Below are positions 16,117-25,300 of a DNA stretch of 57,843 nt, piece by piece. The translations under genes and the position numbers were made by a program. The stretch comes from Lachnospiraceae bacterium UBA7076 (GTDB lineage Bacteria > Bacillota > Clostridia > Lachnospirales > Lachnospiraceae): the NCBI GenBank assembly GCA_002493625.1, contig DKZK01000027.1, forward strand, positions 161,698 to 219,540. Direction: 5' to 3'. Each line of letters begins with the position of its first letter. Position 1 is the first letter of the stretch. Under the pieces are notes generated by a model that was given only the letters and a program-made list of their open reading frames with translations, searched no databases and had not been told where the DNA came from.

Positions 16117-16869
16117 CTAACTGCAGCCATGCTCGCCACAGGAATGGGCTTGATCATCGTGATTGTGATGTTCACAGTGCACATCGGGACTGTAATTAAG
16201 GTTTCCGGCAAGATAATCTTTCACTGCGTCATCAGCATTACCGCTGACGCCGCCGTAGAGTTTAATATTTGCTTCGCCCAGAGCCATCTGTGCGCCACCG
16301 CCAATTCCGCCGCAAATCAGCACATCCGCCTTGACAGCCAAAAGCACGCCTGCGAGGGCTCCGTGTTCGTAACCGTTTGTCCCTATGACTTCAGTTTTTA
16401 TAATTTCGTTGTCTTCCACATCATATACCTTGAACTGCTCTGTGCGACCAAAGTGCTGAAATACCGCTCCGTTTTCATACGTTACTGCAATTCTCATAAT
16501 ATTATCTCCTTTATCCAATTTAATTTCATTTTCAAATTGCCGTCTTATACATGATTTCCTGTAGCAAAAATCGGTGTTTCCGTTGCAAAGGATGAAGTCG
16601 CCACCCTCAATTATGAGCGGACGCCCCAATACCAATACTTCTGCAAGCTTTTTCCTTGCGTTTTCATATATTCTTTGTGCGGTTGTTCTTCCGACTTCAA
16701 GCTGTTCCCCGCATTCCTTCTGCGATAATCCTTCTTTATCGATAAGCCGTATTGTTTCAAATTCGTCTATTGTCAGAACAACAGGCTCACCTTCTGCTTC
16801 ATTTACGGGAGAAAATTCACGAATTTCCGGAATATGACATACTCGACGGCGTCTTGTAGGTCTTGCCAT
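16117..16869 (-). CDS. DUF134 HTH fused to a dinitrogenase iron-molybdenum cofactor (NifX-like) domain
   Basis: A 250-residue fusion. Residues 1-95 are a DUF134 DNA-binding domain (MARPTRRRRVC start; HTH in GLSQKECGEQLEVGRTTAQR). Residues about 125-225 form a NifX/NifB-like fold (MRIAVTYENGAVFQHFGRTE, then VLICGGIGGGAQMALGEANI), known to bind metal clusters. The tail HCEHHNHDDQAHSCGEHGC is rich in His and Cys and should bind metal. The combination suggests a metal- or cluster-responsive regulator. It diverges from a Crp/Fnr gene across a palindromic promoter region; the leader to the ATG, which holds GAGGTGAT, is only about a dozen bases. Confidence 0.85.
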   Translation of the reverse strand: MARPTRRRRVCHIPEIREFSPVNEAEGEPVVLTIDEFETIRLIDKEGLSQKECGEQLEVGRTTAQRIYENARKKLAEVLVLGRPLIIEGGDFILCNGNTDFCYRKSCIRRQFENEIKLDKGDNIMRIAVTYENGAVFQHFGRTEQFKVYDVEDNEIIKTEVIGTNGYEHGALAGVLLAVKADVLICGGIGGGAQMALGEANIKLYGGVSGNADDAVKDYLAGNLNYSPDVHCEHHNHDDQAHSCGEHGCS

Positions 16870-16887
16870 ATCATCACCTCAATGGAT

Positions 16888-16953
16888 ATTATGCCTTAAT
16901 TACGGGCATATGTCAACAACTTTATTGACATATGCCCATAATAATGATATACT
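16888..16953. promoter_or_regulatory. Divergent promoters with both -35 boxes inside one palindrome
   Basis: A perfect 13-bp inverted repeat (GGGCATATGTCAA at 16904-16916, TTGACATATGCCC at 16925-16937, 8-nt spacer). The right arm starts with TTGACA, 17 bp before TATACT at 16948-16953, giving a near-consensus promoter for the Crp/Fnr gene. On the minus strand the left arm also starts TTGACA, 17 bp before CATAAT at 16893-16888, for the DUF134 gene. A protein bound to the palindrome would block both promoters at once. Confidence 0.85.
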
Positions 16954-16980
16954 TTAAAACCATAAGGGAGATTAAGTTTT

Positions 16981-17640
16981 ATGAATTACTTAACATACTT
17001 ACCCGTCTGGGATAAACTTGATAAAATACAGCAGAACAAACTTCTGAGTTCTGCTGTCGTTCGCAGCATTCATAAAGGTAAAATGCTGCATAACGGTTCT
17101 GCAGACTGCACAGGACTTATCCTTGTGTTATCTGGTCAGCTCCGGACATTTGCCACATCCGAAGACGGTAGAGAAATTACATTATACCGCCTTTTCGAGC
17201 GCGATATTTGCCTTTTTTCTGCCTCCTGCATAATGAACAGTATTCAATTTGACATTACCGTAACCGCAGAAAAAGACACGGAGTTTTTGTTAATCCCATC
17301 GGATATATATAAAGAAATCATGGAGATTTCCGCACCCCTTGCCAACTATACAAGTGAGATTATGGCAAGCCGTTTTTCTGATGTGATGTGGCTTGTTGAG
17401 CAAGTGATGTGGAAAAGCTTTGACAAACGACTTGCCGATTTTCTTTTGAACGAAGCCAATATTGAAGGCACAAACACCCTTAAAATCACCCACGAAGCAA
17501 TCGGGAATCACTTGGGCAACCCCCGTGAAGTCGTAACACGAATGCTGAAATACTTTACGAACGAAGGTCTTGTTTCGCTCTCCCGTGGAACAATTGAAAT
17601 TAAAAATAAGGACGGGCTTGCAAAAATCACAATGCGATAA
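16981..17640 (+). CDS. Crp/Fnr-family transcriptional regulator
   Basis: A 219-residue regulator. The N-terminal cyclic-nucleotide-like barrel covers about 20-115 (GLILVLSGQLRTFATSEDGR, then ITLYRLFERDICLFSASC), a dimer helix follows, and the C-terminal winged helix is KITHEAIGNHLGNPREVVTR. It lacks the cysteine cluster of oxygen-sensing FNR, so its signal is unknown; C-containing motifs in the barrel leave redox sensing open. The promoter lies in the palindrome it shares with the DUF134-NifX gene. The CoA-disulfide reductase gene converges on it 29 bp downstream, so the local theme is sulfur and redox control. Confidence 0.9.
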   Translation: MNYLTYLPVWDKLDKIQQNKLLSSAVVRSIHKGKMLHNGSADCTGLILVLSGQLRTFATSEDGREITLYRLFERDICLFSASCIMNSIQFDITVTAEKDTEFLLIPSDIYKEIMEISAPLANYTSEIMASRFSDVMWLVEQVMWKSFDKRLADFLLNEANIEGTNTLKITHEAIGNHLGNPREVVTRMLKYFTNEGLVSLSRGTIEIKNKDGLAKITMR

Positions 17641-17669
17641 AAATGAAAGGGACTGTGGCACTAAGTTAT

Positions 17670-19361
17670 TCAGGCATCCATTCCGCAGGGAGTGGATTTT
17701 TTATTTAATTCCTTGTCATTGCAAACCGCATCATAAAAGCGGAAACCACCCGCGAAATTATAGACATTAAAACCGTTGCCTGTTAAAATTCGGCTTGCAA
17801 CATAACTTCTGAGTCCGCTTTGGCAGATTACATAAACGGACTTCTCTTTATCAATTTCGCCAATGCGTTCACGCAATTCGTCAACGGGGATATTGATAAA
17901 TCCTCCTATATGCCCTCTGCTGTATTCAAAAGGTGTGCGTGTGTCAAGAAGCGTTACACTACCATCTCGTGGAAGAGTGTCTGCGTCCTCACAGTACCAC
18001 TGCTTTACCATACCGTTTTTTATATTTTCCGCAATGTATCCTGCCATATTCACAGGATCCTTTGCAGAGGAATAAGGCGGTGCGTAAGCGAGGTCAAGCT
18101 CAGCTAATTCGTAAACTTTCATTCCTGCACCAATGGCAGTTGCCAGCACATCAATCCTCTTATCCACACCGTCAAAGCCAACAATCTGTGCGCCGAGAAT
18201 TCGGTAGGATTCTTTTTCAAACAGCACCTTTATGGTCATCATCTTGCCGCCCGGATAATACCCCGCATGACTCATAGGAGAAAGAATTACTTTGTCAGTG
18301 TGAATATCCAGCGTTTTTGCTGTTTTTTCATTGATTCCCGTAGCGGCGGCGGTCATACCGAATATTTTTATAACCGATGAACCCTGTCCGCCTTTATATC
18401 GGCTGTTTCCACCGCATATATTATCTGCGGCAATTCTTCCTTGCTTATTGGCAGGCCCTGCAAGTGATATCAGAGTATCAGTATCGGTCACAAAGTTTTT
18501 AATCTGAACTGCATCTCCAACAGCATAAATATCGGGTACAGAGGTTTCCATTTTGTCATTGACGACGATACTCCCCTTGATACCGAGTTCAAGCCCCGCC
18601 GCCTTAGCCAGCGCAGTTTCAGGAGCAACGCCAATTGCCATAACCACCATATCGGTATGGAGTGTAGCGAAATCTTTTAATTTAACATCTATCCCGTTAT
18701 CGGTATCGGAAAAACCCTCAACCATTCGACCAAGCATAAGATTTATACCATTTTTACGAACTTCTGCGTGGATAAATGCCGCCATATCACTGTCAAACGG
18801 AGCCATAAGCTGATCTGCGGCTTCTACAAGTGTAATGTTCACACCAAGCTCCCTAAGATTTTCGGCAACTTCGATTCCGATAAAGCCGCCACCGACCACA
18901 ACTGCTGATTCAGGTTTATGTGAGGATAAATACTTTTTAATTTTCAGCGTATCCTCAACGGTGCGGAGCGTAAAGATTCGGTTGCTGTCTATACCATCGA
19001 ATCCGGGTTTAATCGGCTGGGCGCCGGGCGATAATATAATCTTATCATAGCTTTCGGTAAAAATTGCGCCGCTTTCATGATTTTTCACGGTAACGGTCTT
19101 ATTCTCGGGATGGATTTCCGTAACCTCGTGATGAACATTCATCTTAACTCTGAAACGCTTCCAGAAACTTTCAGGTGTCTGTAAGGTCAAGTCGTTTTCG
19201 TCTTCAATAACGCCGCCAATATAGTACGGTAGTCCGCAGTTTGCATAGGAAATAAATCCCGAACGCTCAAAAACCACAATTTCGGCTTGCTCATCAAGTC
19301 TGCGTATTCTTGCAGCCGCAGTTGCGCCGCCCGCAACACCGCCTATTATTATTACTTTCAT
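17670..19361 (-). CDS. CoA-disulfide/polysulfide reductase with C-terminal rhodanese domain
   Basis: A 563-residue flavoprotein. It has FAD-binding IIGGVAGGATAAARIRR at the N-terminus, the single catalytic cysteine C42 in SYANCGLPYYIGG, the NADH-binding VVVGGGFIGIEVAENLRE near 155, and FAD-closing DIYAVGDA near 280. The last 110 residues are a rhodanese domain whose active cysteine is C513 in CQSGLRSY. This architecture is the CoADR-Rhd family, which uses NADH to reduce CoA disulfide, polysulfide or persulfide. The ATG directly follows the stop of a rhodanese remnant (TAAATG) downstream of thioredoxin, so the three are one transcription unit. Confidence 0.9.
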   Translation of the reverse strand: MKVIIIGGVAGGATAAARIRRLDEQAEIVVFERSGFISYANCGLPYYIGGVIEDENDLTLQTPESFWKRFRVKMNVHHEVTEIHPENKTVTVKNHESGAIFTESYDKIILSPGAQPIKPGFDGIDSNRIFTLRTVEDTLKIKKYLSSHKPESAVVVGGGFIGIEVAENLRELGVNITLVEAADQLMAPFDSDMAAFIHAEVRKNGINLMLGRMVEGFSDTDNGIDVKLKDFATLHTDMVVMAIGVAPETALAKAAGLELGIKGSIVVNDKMETSVPDIYAVGDAVQIKNFVTDTDTLISLAGPANKQGRIAADNICGGNSRYKGGQGSSVIKIFGMTAAATGINEKTAKTLDIHTDKVILSPMSHAGYYPGGKMMTIKVLFEKESYRILGAQIVGFDGVDKRIDVLATAIGAGMKVYELAELDLAYAPPYSSAKDPVNMAGYIAENIKNGMVKQWYCEDADTLPRDGSVTLLDTRTPFEYSRGHIGGFINIPVDELRERIGEIDKEKSVYVICQSGLRSYVASRILTGNGFNVYNFAGGFRFYDAVCNDKELNKKSTPCGMDA

Positions 19362-19475
19362 TTATTTAACCACCTTTCCGCAATAGCCTGAAATATCACC
19401 GATATTTGTCACATTTAAATATCCCATTTGCTTCAGACAGGCTACGGTTTGATATTCATTCTCCCTACAGCATTG
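19362..19475 (-). pseudogene. C-terminal remnant of a stand-alone rhodanese domain
   Basis: Between thioredoxin and the CoA-disulfide reductase an open frame reads CCRENEYQTVACLKQMGYLN then VTNIGDISGYCGKVVK. This matches the active-site loop and final strands of a rhodanese (cysteine loop, then helix, then VTNIGDI), but the frame has no start and enters from inside the thioredoxin end. It is probably the 3' rest of a deleted rhodanese gene. The stop touches the next ATG, and AAAGGTGG within it serves as that gene's ribosome site. Confidence 0.5.
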
Positions 19476-19770
19476 ACAGTATTTGCTCTTTTGATCTTGC
19501 CCCGATTGCTTTATTAACAACCTTCCCGTCCTGAATTACCGTGAGCATCGGGATACTCATAACACTAAACTGCGCAGCAAGCTCCGGCTGTTCATCTACA
19601 TTAATCTTTCCAACTACGATGTCGTTTCTTTCTTCTGCAATTTCAGAAACAATCGGACCTATCATACGGCAGGGACCACACCAATCGGCATAAAAATCGA
19701 GAAGTACAGGTTTATCCGAATCCAAAACTTCATTTTGAAAATTCTCTTTGCTTACTTTTATTACTGACAT
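19465..19770 (-). CDS. trxA: Thioredoxin
   Basis: A 101-residue thioredoxin with the redox motif WCGPC (C31, C34), preceded by PVLLDFYAD and followed by the cis-proline loop SVMSIPMLTVIQDGK. It reduces protein disulfides in the cytoplasm with thioredoxin reductase or a similar donor. The start is the ATG at 19770 after GAAGGAGGA; the frame extends 18 bases further but that would include the ribosome site. It heads a unit with the rhodanese remnant and CoA-disulfide reductase, suggesting joint handling of low-molecular-weight thiols or persulfides. Confidence 0.95.
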   Translation of the reverse strand: MSVIKVSKENFQNEVLDSDKPVLLDFYADWCGPCRMIGPIVSEIAEERNDIVVGKINVDEQPELAAQFSVMSIPMLTVIQDGKVVNKAIGARSKEQILSML

Positions 19771-19846
19771 TTTTGTATCCTCCTTCATATTATGCTTTTA
19801 ATATATCCGATTTAAAATTACAGTTCTGTGATATTATCACTTTTAA

Positions 19847-19951
19847 TTAAAAATCCGCAAAAGCCTGAACAATTTCACCAGAAGTACAGTCAGCGCCAGC
19901 ACACTCTCTCCCTGCGACATTTTGTTTGCAATCAGCTTCATTTCGAAACAT
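19847..19951 (-). CDS. Possible 34-residue cysteine-containing small ORF
   Basis: An ATG inside the end of the DNA-glycosylase gene opens a short frame: MFRNEADCKQNVAGRECAGA then DCTSGEIVQAFADF, with three cysteines. It ends 77 bp before the thioredoxin start. No ribosome site is obvious and I know no relative. It could be a small protein of the thiol cluster or the tail of a lost gene. The existence of a product is doubtful. Confidence 0.25.
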   Translation of the reverse strand: MFRNEADCKQNVAGRECAGADCTSGEIVQAFADF

Positions 19952-20522
19952 AGGGATTATCCTTAATTGTAAACCTCCACAAATAATCCCTTGCCTCCTC
20001 CGCATAGTCTATATTAATCCGCTTGGTTTTTAAAATCTGTTTCTTTTTTACAGCAATCCCTTCCTCCACATATAATGCTTCTCCGCACAGGTCATCGCCA
20101 TAATTATCCTTTGTAATCCCCATTGCCTGACTTAGCTTTCCCGGCCCATTGCACAGCAATTTTACATTATCTGTTTTTCGCCTCTTTTTCATTAACTCAA
20201 TACCTTCCAGAGGTTCAAGCGCCCGGATCAATATAGCCTCCGGTATCGCTTCTCTGTTTGCGACAATATTCATACAAATGTGCATTCCGTATATCAGATA
20301 TACATATGCATATCCGCCTTCTCCGTATTGAATTTTTGTCCGTTCCGAACAAAGATTGCCATATGAATGGGCGGCTTTATCCACCGCCCCCATATAAGCT
20401 TCCACTTCTACTATTTTCCCTTTTGTAATACCGTCTTCCGTAATATGGACCAAGGTTTTTCCCAACAGTTCCTCTGCTACGATCAATCCATCCCTGTTGT
20501 AAAAATCACGTTTCAGTTTCAT
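19938..20522 (-). CDS. DNA-3-methyladenine glycosylase (AAG/Mpg family)
   Basis: A 194-residue base-excision repair enzyme of the eukaryotic-like AAG fold. The hallmark EVEAYMGAVDKAAHSYG holds the catalytic glutamate, and YVYLIYGMHICMNIV lines the base pocket; LCNGPGKLSQAMGI is the conserved C-terminal motif. It removes alkylated purines and hypoxanthine. The start overlaps the stop of the upstream acetyltransferase by four bases, so the two genes are coupled. Length is normal for bacterial members. Confidence 0.9.
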   Translation of the reverse strand: MKLKRDFYNRDGLIVAEELLGKTLVHITEDGITKGKIVEVEAYMGAVDKAAHSYGNLCSERTKIQYGEGGYAYVYLIYGMHICMNIVANREAIPEAILIRALEPLEGIELMKKRRKTDNVKLLCNGPGKLSQAMGITKDNYGDDLCGEALYVEEGIAVKKKQILKTKRINIDYAEEARDYLWRFTIKDNPYVSK

Positions 20523-21043
20523 ATTTTTTGTTCCTTCAAATTAATTACTTCCATTTCAATACACTTCCAGACCTCACCCATACACTGATAGCTTTCAACT
20601 GTTTCCAATTCTACTACCTGAAACCCGCTGGATTTATAACATTGTATGGCAGCCGTATTATTTTCAAACACACCTAACGATACTTTTCGGACTTTGATAA
20701 AATCAAAAGCATATCGAACCGCCAATGAAACCATTTCTTTTCCGTAACCTTTTCCACGTTTCGTATCGTCCACAATCACAAAGCCAAGCCGAATTACATC
20801 ATGATTATTTTCATCCGGAAAACGCATTGTAAGATGTCCGATTATTTCGGTATCATCAAATGCTGTCATGCCCCAGATTCCTGCATTGTCCTTATCCCTG
20901 TCATAATACAAATTCATATCTTCGGCAGTAATCGGATATTTGTCATAACGGTCTGCGCTCCATTGGCGGAAAGCGTATTCACTTTTTAACCATTTCGTTA
21001 TCGTCTTGGCATCACAAGCCTTATATGGTCTTAATTTCAACAA
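20519..21043 (-). CDS. GNAT-family N-acetyltransferase
   Basis: A protein of about 174 residues with a GNAT fold: acceptor side KACDAKTITKWLKSEYAFRQ, then LGFVIVDDTKRGKGYGKEMV, the acetyl-CoA pyrophosphate loop (RGKGYG), and VFENNTAAIQCYKSSGF. The substrate is unknown. I place the start at the TTG at 21043, directly after GGAGGTGA; the longer frame starts with another TTG at 21076 and would contain that ribosome site. It is coupled by a four-base overlap to the DNA glycosylase, and the pair lies downstream of the hydrolase/nitroreductase pair. Confidence 0.85.
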   Translation of the reverse strand: MLKLRPYKACDAKTITKWLKSEYAFRQWSADRYDKYPITAEDMNLYYDRDKDNAGIWGMTAFDDTEIIGHLTMRFPDENNHDVIRLGFVIVDDTKRGKGYGKEMVSLAVRYAFDFIKVRKVSLGVFENNTAAIQCYKSSGFQVVELETVESYQCMGEVWKCIEMEVINLKEQKI

Positions 21044-21110
21044 GATTTCACCTCCAAAGGATTTATTATGTTTCAAAAAAACAATATTTTGAATTTTAAT
21101 CCAACTTTAA

Positions 21111-21656
21111 TCAGACAACGTCCTTCAGACTTTCAAAAACCATACCTATAATTTCCAAATCTCTCAGACAATCCCCTGTTTCCAATGAATGATTTGCATC
21201 CGCAAAGGTTTTCAGTTTAAGGCATAATTTTTTGCAGCTTTCCACCACAACCGAAGTTTCACACCAAGGATCATTTAATCCATGCATCACAATGCCGCTT
21301 TTTTCCCGCACAAAAGAAAAGGTCTGCGGAACAGGCGTAAAATAAATGTGTTTTGCATTTACGGCATGTGCATTGTCATAATCTGCCGCAACTACGGTTC
21401 CGATACTTTTTGAAATAAACAGAACGCTTTCATACTCTTTAAAATTCACATCACCGAGCATCTCCTCCGCCTGCGTTCTCGCAAGCTCGTAAGCCTGCTT
21501 CATTTTTTCTTCATTTCCTTTTACATTTTCAGGAAATCCCTTGTAATTCACCTCTATTATCTCATAACCTGCTTCCTTTGCCAGCTTCTTTCCATAGTAC
21601 AAAAGGGGCTTATCCGTGTGATATCCGATTCCCGGAAAAATAACTGCTGCTTTCAT
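21111..21656 (-). CDS. Small alpha/beta hydrolase
   Basis: A 181-residue alpha/beta hydrolase. The nucleophile elbow is FISKSIGTVVA, a G-x-S-type turn with serine as nucleophile, and the acid and base lie in MHGLNDPW and ADANHSLETGD. The first strand reads KAAVIFPGIGYHTDKPLLYY. The fold resembles YchC/YuiD-type small esterases; the substrate is unknown. It begins 11 bp after the nitroreductase stop on the same strand, so the two are probably co-transcribed. Confidence 0.8.
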   Translation of the reverse strand: MKAAVIFPGIGYHTDKPLLYYGKKLAKEAGYEIIEVNYKGFPENVKGNEEKMKQAYELARTQAEEMLGDVNFKEYESVLFISKSIGTVVAADYDNAHAVNAKHIYFTPVPQTFSFVREKSGIVMHGLNDPWCETSVVVESCKKLCLKLKTFADANHSLETGDCLRDLEIIGMVFESLKDVV

Positions 21657-21667
21657 GTTAATATCTC

Positions 21668-22204
21668 CTATTCCAATATCGTCACTTGCTTTTCATAATC
21701 GTATTCATGGGGTGTCTTATTATCCGCCTTATGTCCCACAGCAAGGGCAATCTGAAATGAATATCCTTCCGGTATCTGTAGCTTCCCTGAAAAATATTCC
21801 TGCTTTTCCCCATGCAACGCATCATACACACAGCCAATAATCAGTGTTCCCAGCCCAATGCTTTCTGCTGCCAAAACCATATTCTCCACCGCAATGCCTG
21901 AATCAATGCTTTTCCATTTAAAGTCATCTTCTGCGCTCAGGAAAATAAGCACCGGTGCCTCGTAATAAAAATTATGAGGCTGCTCCTCCTGTCCGCGAAG
22001 CCGTCTTTTTTCTTCATCAAGTTCTGCCAATACAGGATTGTCCCCTTTTACCACTGTAAAATGCACCTCCTGACGGTTCATTCCCGTAGGCGCCATAAGT
22101 CCGGCGTTAAGAATTGTATCTAATTCCGATTGTGTCAGTTGTTCTGCGCTGTATTCCCTTGCTGAGCTACGTTGTTCTATTGTTGATAATACCTGATTTT
22201 GCAT
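21668..22204 (-). CDS. Nitroreductase-family FMN oxidoreductase
   Basis: A 178-residue flavoenzyme. RSSAREYSAEQLTQSELDTI near the N-terminus is the FMN phosphate-binding region of nitroreductases, followed by AGLMAPTGMNRQEVHF. ESIGLGTLIIGCVYD is the conserved central helix-strand, and the end IALAVGHKADNKTPHE is typical. It reduces small electron-accepting substrates with NAD(P)H. The ATG at 22204 is preceded by GGGAGGAG and it probably heads the operon with the small hydrolase. Confidence 0.9.
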   Translation of the reverse strand: MQNQVLSTIEQRSSAREYSAEQLTQSELDTILNAGLMAPTGMNRQEVHFTVVKGDNPVLAELDEEKRRLRGQEEQPHNFYYEAPVLIFLSAEDDFKWKSIDSGIAVENMVLAAESIGLGTLIIGCVYDALHGEKQEYFSGKLQIPEGYSFQIALAVGHKADNKTPHEYDYEKQVTILE

Positions 22205-22332
22205 TTTTGTTCTCCTCCCATTTGAACTATACGGAGTTTCCGACAGTTGGTTCTACATACAGTTTATTATACCATAACAACTTGGCTATTAAATTATTAT
22301 CTCTAATGTGTTTATTGTGTTAATAATTGGCT

Positions 22333-25300
22333 TCATTTATTATTAAAGGATATACTACTCGAATTCCAACGCTCATCCTGATAAGTTTCACCTGCATCTT
22401 CAATTTCTGACAACAAATGTTTCATAATTTGTACCGCCAATCTACGCTGTAATTTATTATGATAAGACTGGTTATAATAATTTCTTAAACAATTATAACA
22501 AGAAGTATTTTCATCACAGCATTCCTTACTTACTCTTTCCAGTCCAGCCTTAAGTGACTTCACAACAGCCTCTCTACTAAGCAACCTCTTAACATGTCCT
22601 GCACCACCAGGTACATTATCATAAAGAAGTATATCAAAGCACTGCATGTCTAAATTCATTTCCAGAACCCCATCAATATCATTTCTCTCAATACCAAGCG
22701 CCATGCTCACACCCTCCAAAAATGCATACAAAAATGACAACGCCTGAGGGTATCCTATTTTATCTGTTGAAGCTAACATAGGAATTGTAAATCTTGCTAC
22801 ATCAGTCTGAAACTTATGTCCAAGGCGTAAATATTCCAGTTCATCATTATTACAGTCAAATAGCTTATAATTTTTGTGTTTTTTCAAAGTTTGAGGTGAT
22901 TTAGCCCCTTTCTTAGCAATATCGCTATATCCACAAACCGGACACATATAAAATCCTGACTTATTCATAACCAATAATTCGTCATCACAACTAGTTTCAA
23001 TACCTATAACATCGCCTAATACTAACCGCTTTTCATCCGGTTTACCACCACCTACATATGAGACTTCGCCTGCATATGACCTTTTAGGTTTTAATCTAGT
23101 ACTTTCCTTCGTTTGTCCAGTCTTAAATCCATTAATTGGCTCTATGTAATATTCTGCCACTTCAGTTGAAATCGATTGTCCACAATACTTGCATTCTGAA
23201 TTACCACTCATGCTAAAGGAAATATTTATTTTTTTACAGCTGGAACAGGTACGAAAATAATTTTTAGGAAATTCAACCTGTTTTTTCAGTGCAATATATT
23301 TTGATGTAAATTTATTGCCATCTACAATGACTTCCGAATCCGGTGCATATTCTGATATTGCCACTTTCAAATCTCGACTCATATCATATTTATTTACCGG
23401 TATACCATTACTATAAATTTGCAAATCCACCACATCAACCGGAAATCCATATTTGGGAATTACACAATACTTGGATAAATTAGTAATAACATCTTCTTTT
23501 CGAAGCCTTTCTATCTGTCTTGCATAATAGTCTGCATCAGAAAATCTTTCTTCATTTAATGCCTCATTCTTTGCCCTGTCGAACTCTTTAAGCATTTCTC
23601 TTATAGTCTCAACAAAACGGAGCAACTTCTCGTCTTCTCCTCCCATTTCCTCCAACCAACGAAAGTCTTTATATTCCTTATATTCTAATTCTGGCAAGAT
23701 TTTCTGATTGATATAATCATTAAGATCATCCGGATGTGATGACATATATTTATTAAATTTCTCTACTCCATCGCCATTAATTATAAAAGTATCAAAAGAT
23801 TTAAAATATTCCGGATAACATCTAAAAAAATAGCCCAGACTGGCAGCCATCAAATGCCTTATAATAATCTTTTTATTTAAAACATTAAAATATGGCGGTT
23901 TAATAATACCAGATATCATTTTATCTGGTTCTGAAAAATAAGTGAAATCGTGTGACCCAGTTCCACAATAAGTTAATATATATGCAGCACTATCTTTTCT
24001 ACGTCCGGCACGACCAGCTCTCTGAACATAATTTGCAGGAGTGGGAGGAACATTACGCATAAATACCGTCTCCAATCCACCAATATCTACACCCATTTCA
24101 AATGTAGTAGAGCAACTTAAAATATTAATTTTCTGATTCTTAAAATCTCTCTGATATTCTTTAGCCTCCTTGCGGCTAATCTGTGCCGTGTGCTCCTTTA
24201 TTACTATGTTTTCGATCTTTTTTGTTTTATATTGCTGACGATAATAGTTACTGGCTAATGTCTCATCTGGATTTACCTCAAATAATGTCCCGGAACACTT
24301 ATCCTGAACACATTTATTGCGAATATTGTGTGGTGTTAATCTTCCACACTTATCACATTGATAATACTTGGATTTTTTATAATTCTTTAAAATATATCTA
24401 CTAGAATCAATCTGATAAGCATTCTTTTTTTCATGCTTAATTAGTAGTTTTTCACTACCTTCTAAATCATTTGCTTGCACTAGCAAATCAAATACACTAC
24501 CGAGTATGTTTTTTGCCATATCGTTATCACAATCAAACGCCTTCATAACATATCTTACTTCCTTGTTTTCTTTCCTTCCTGGCAGTGGCAAAAAACTTTT
24601 AATATTAGGTTCCTTTTTTGCACATTGAGACATAACATAATTGTTAAAACGTCTAAACTCAAGAATTTCTTTTACTTCTTCAGGCGTTAATGTGGATTTT
24701 ACATAATTAATGGCAGGCGTAATTTTAAATACACCAAATACAATCTGCATAAGCGTACTTAGTTCTACTTTATTCATATTACAGCCGTTAAAAGTCTCTG
24801 CAATTTCTTCATCCTCAATCTCATTTATAATATCTTTAATGTCAAGATCAAAATAATACAATCCTAGCCCCTCTCCATCATATGCACCATCTACTTTCAA
24901 AAGATCCACTAAAATTGCTGCCCAAGCATTTTTATGTGCACTCATATTATTATCAAAAAGAGATTTATTTTTAATTTCTCCTGTCAAATATGCTGCAAGC
25001 TCATCAACCTTTAATTCCTCATAATTGTTTTTTTCAATCATCTCCCATATCAAACGCTTGCGTAACATACGGACATGATTGGAATCAAAAAATACCGCTG
25101 CAAAGCTTGCCTGTTGTCTACTATCTGAAAATGCCAGATATTGTTTTACCTTTTTCTCTATTTGCTGAATAGGTGTTTTAATAACAGATCTTAATGAAAG
25201 CTTCTTAATCTTTTTTACTTCTGTCTCTCCTTCATCTATCGCTTCATAAAGTATTTGTGCAATAAGTGCAGTACCTTCATCTCTCCCAATATCCAATGCC

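Noticed and set aside
16029..16211. 60-residue minus-strand frame below the DUF134-NifX gene
   Set aside because: It overlaps the known C-terminus in another frame and has no ribosome site.
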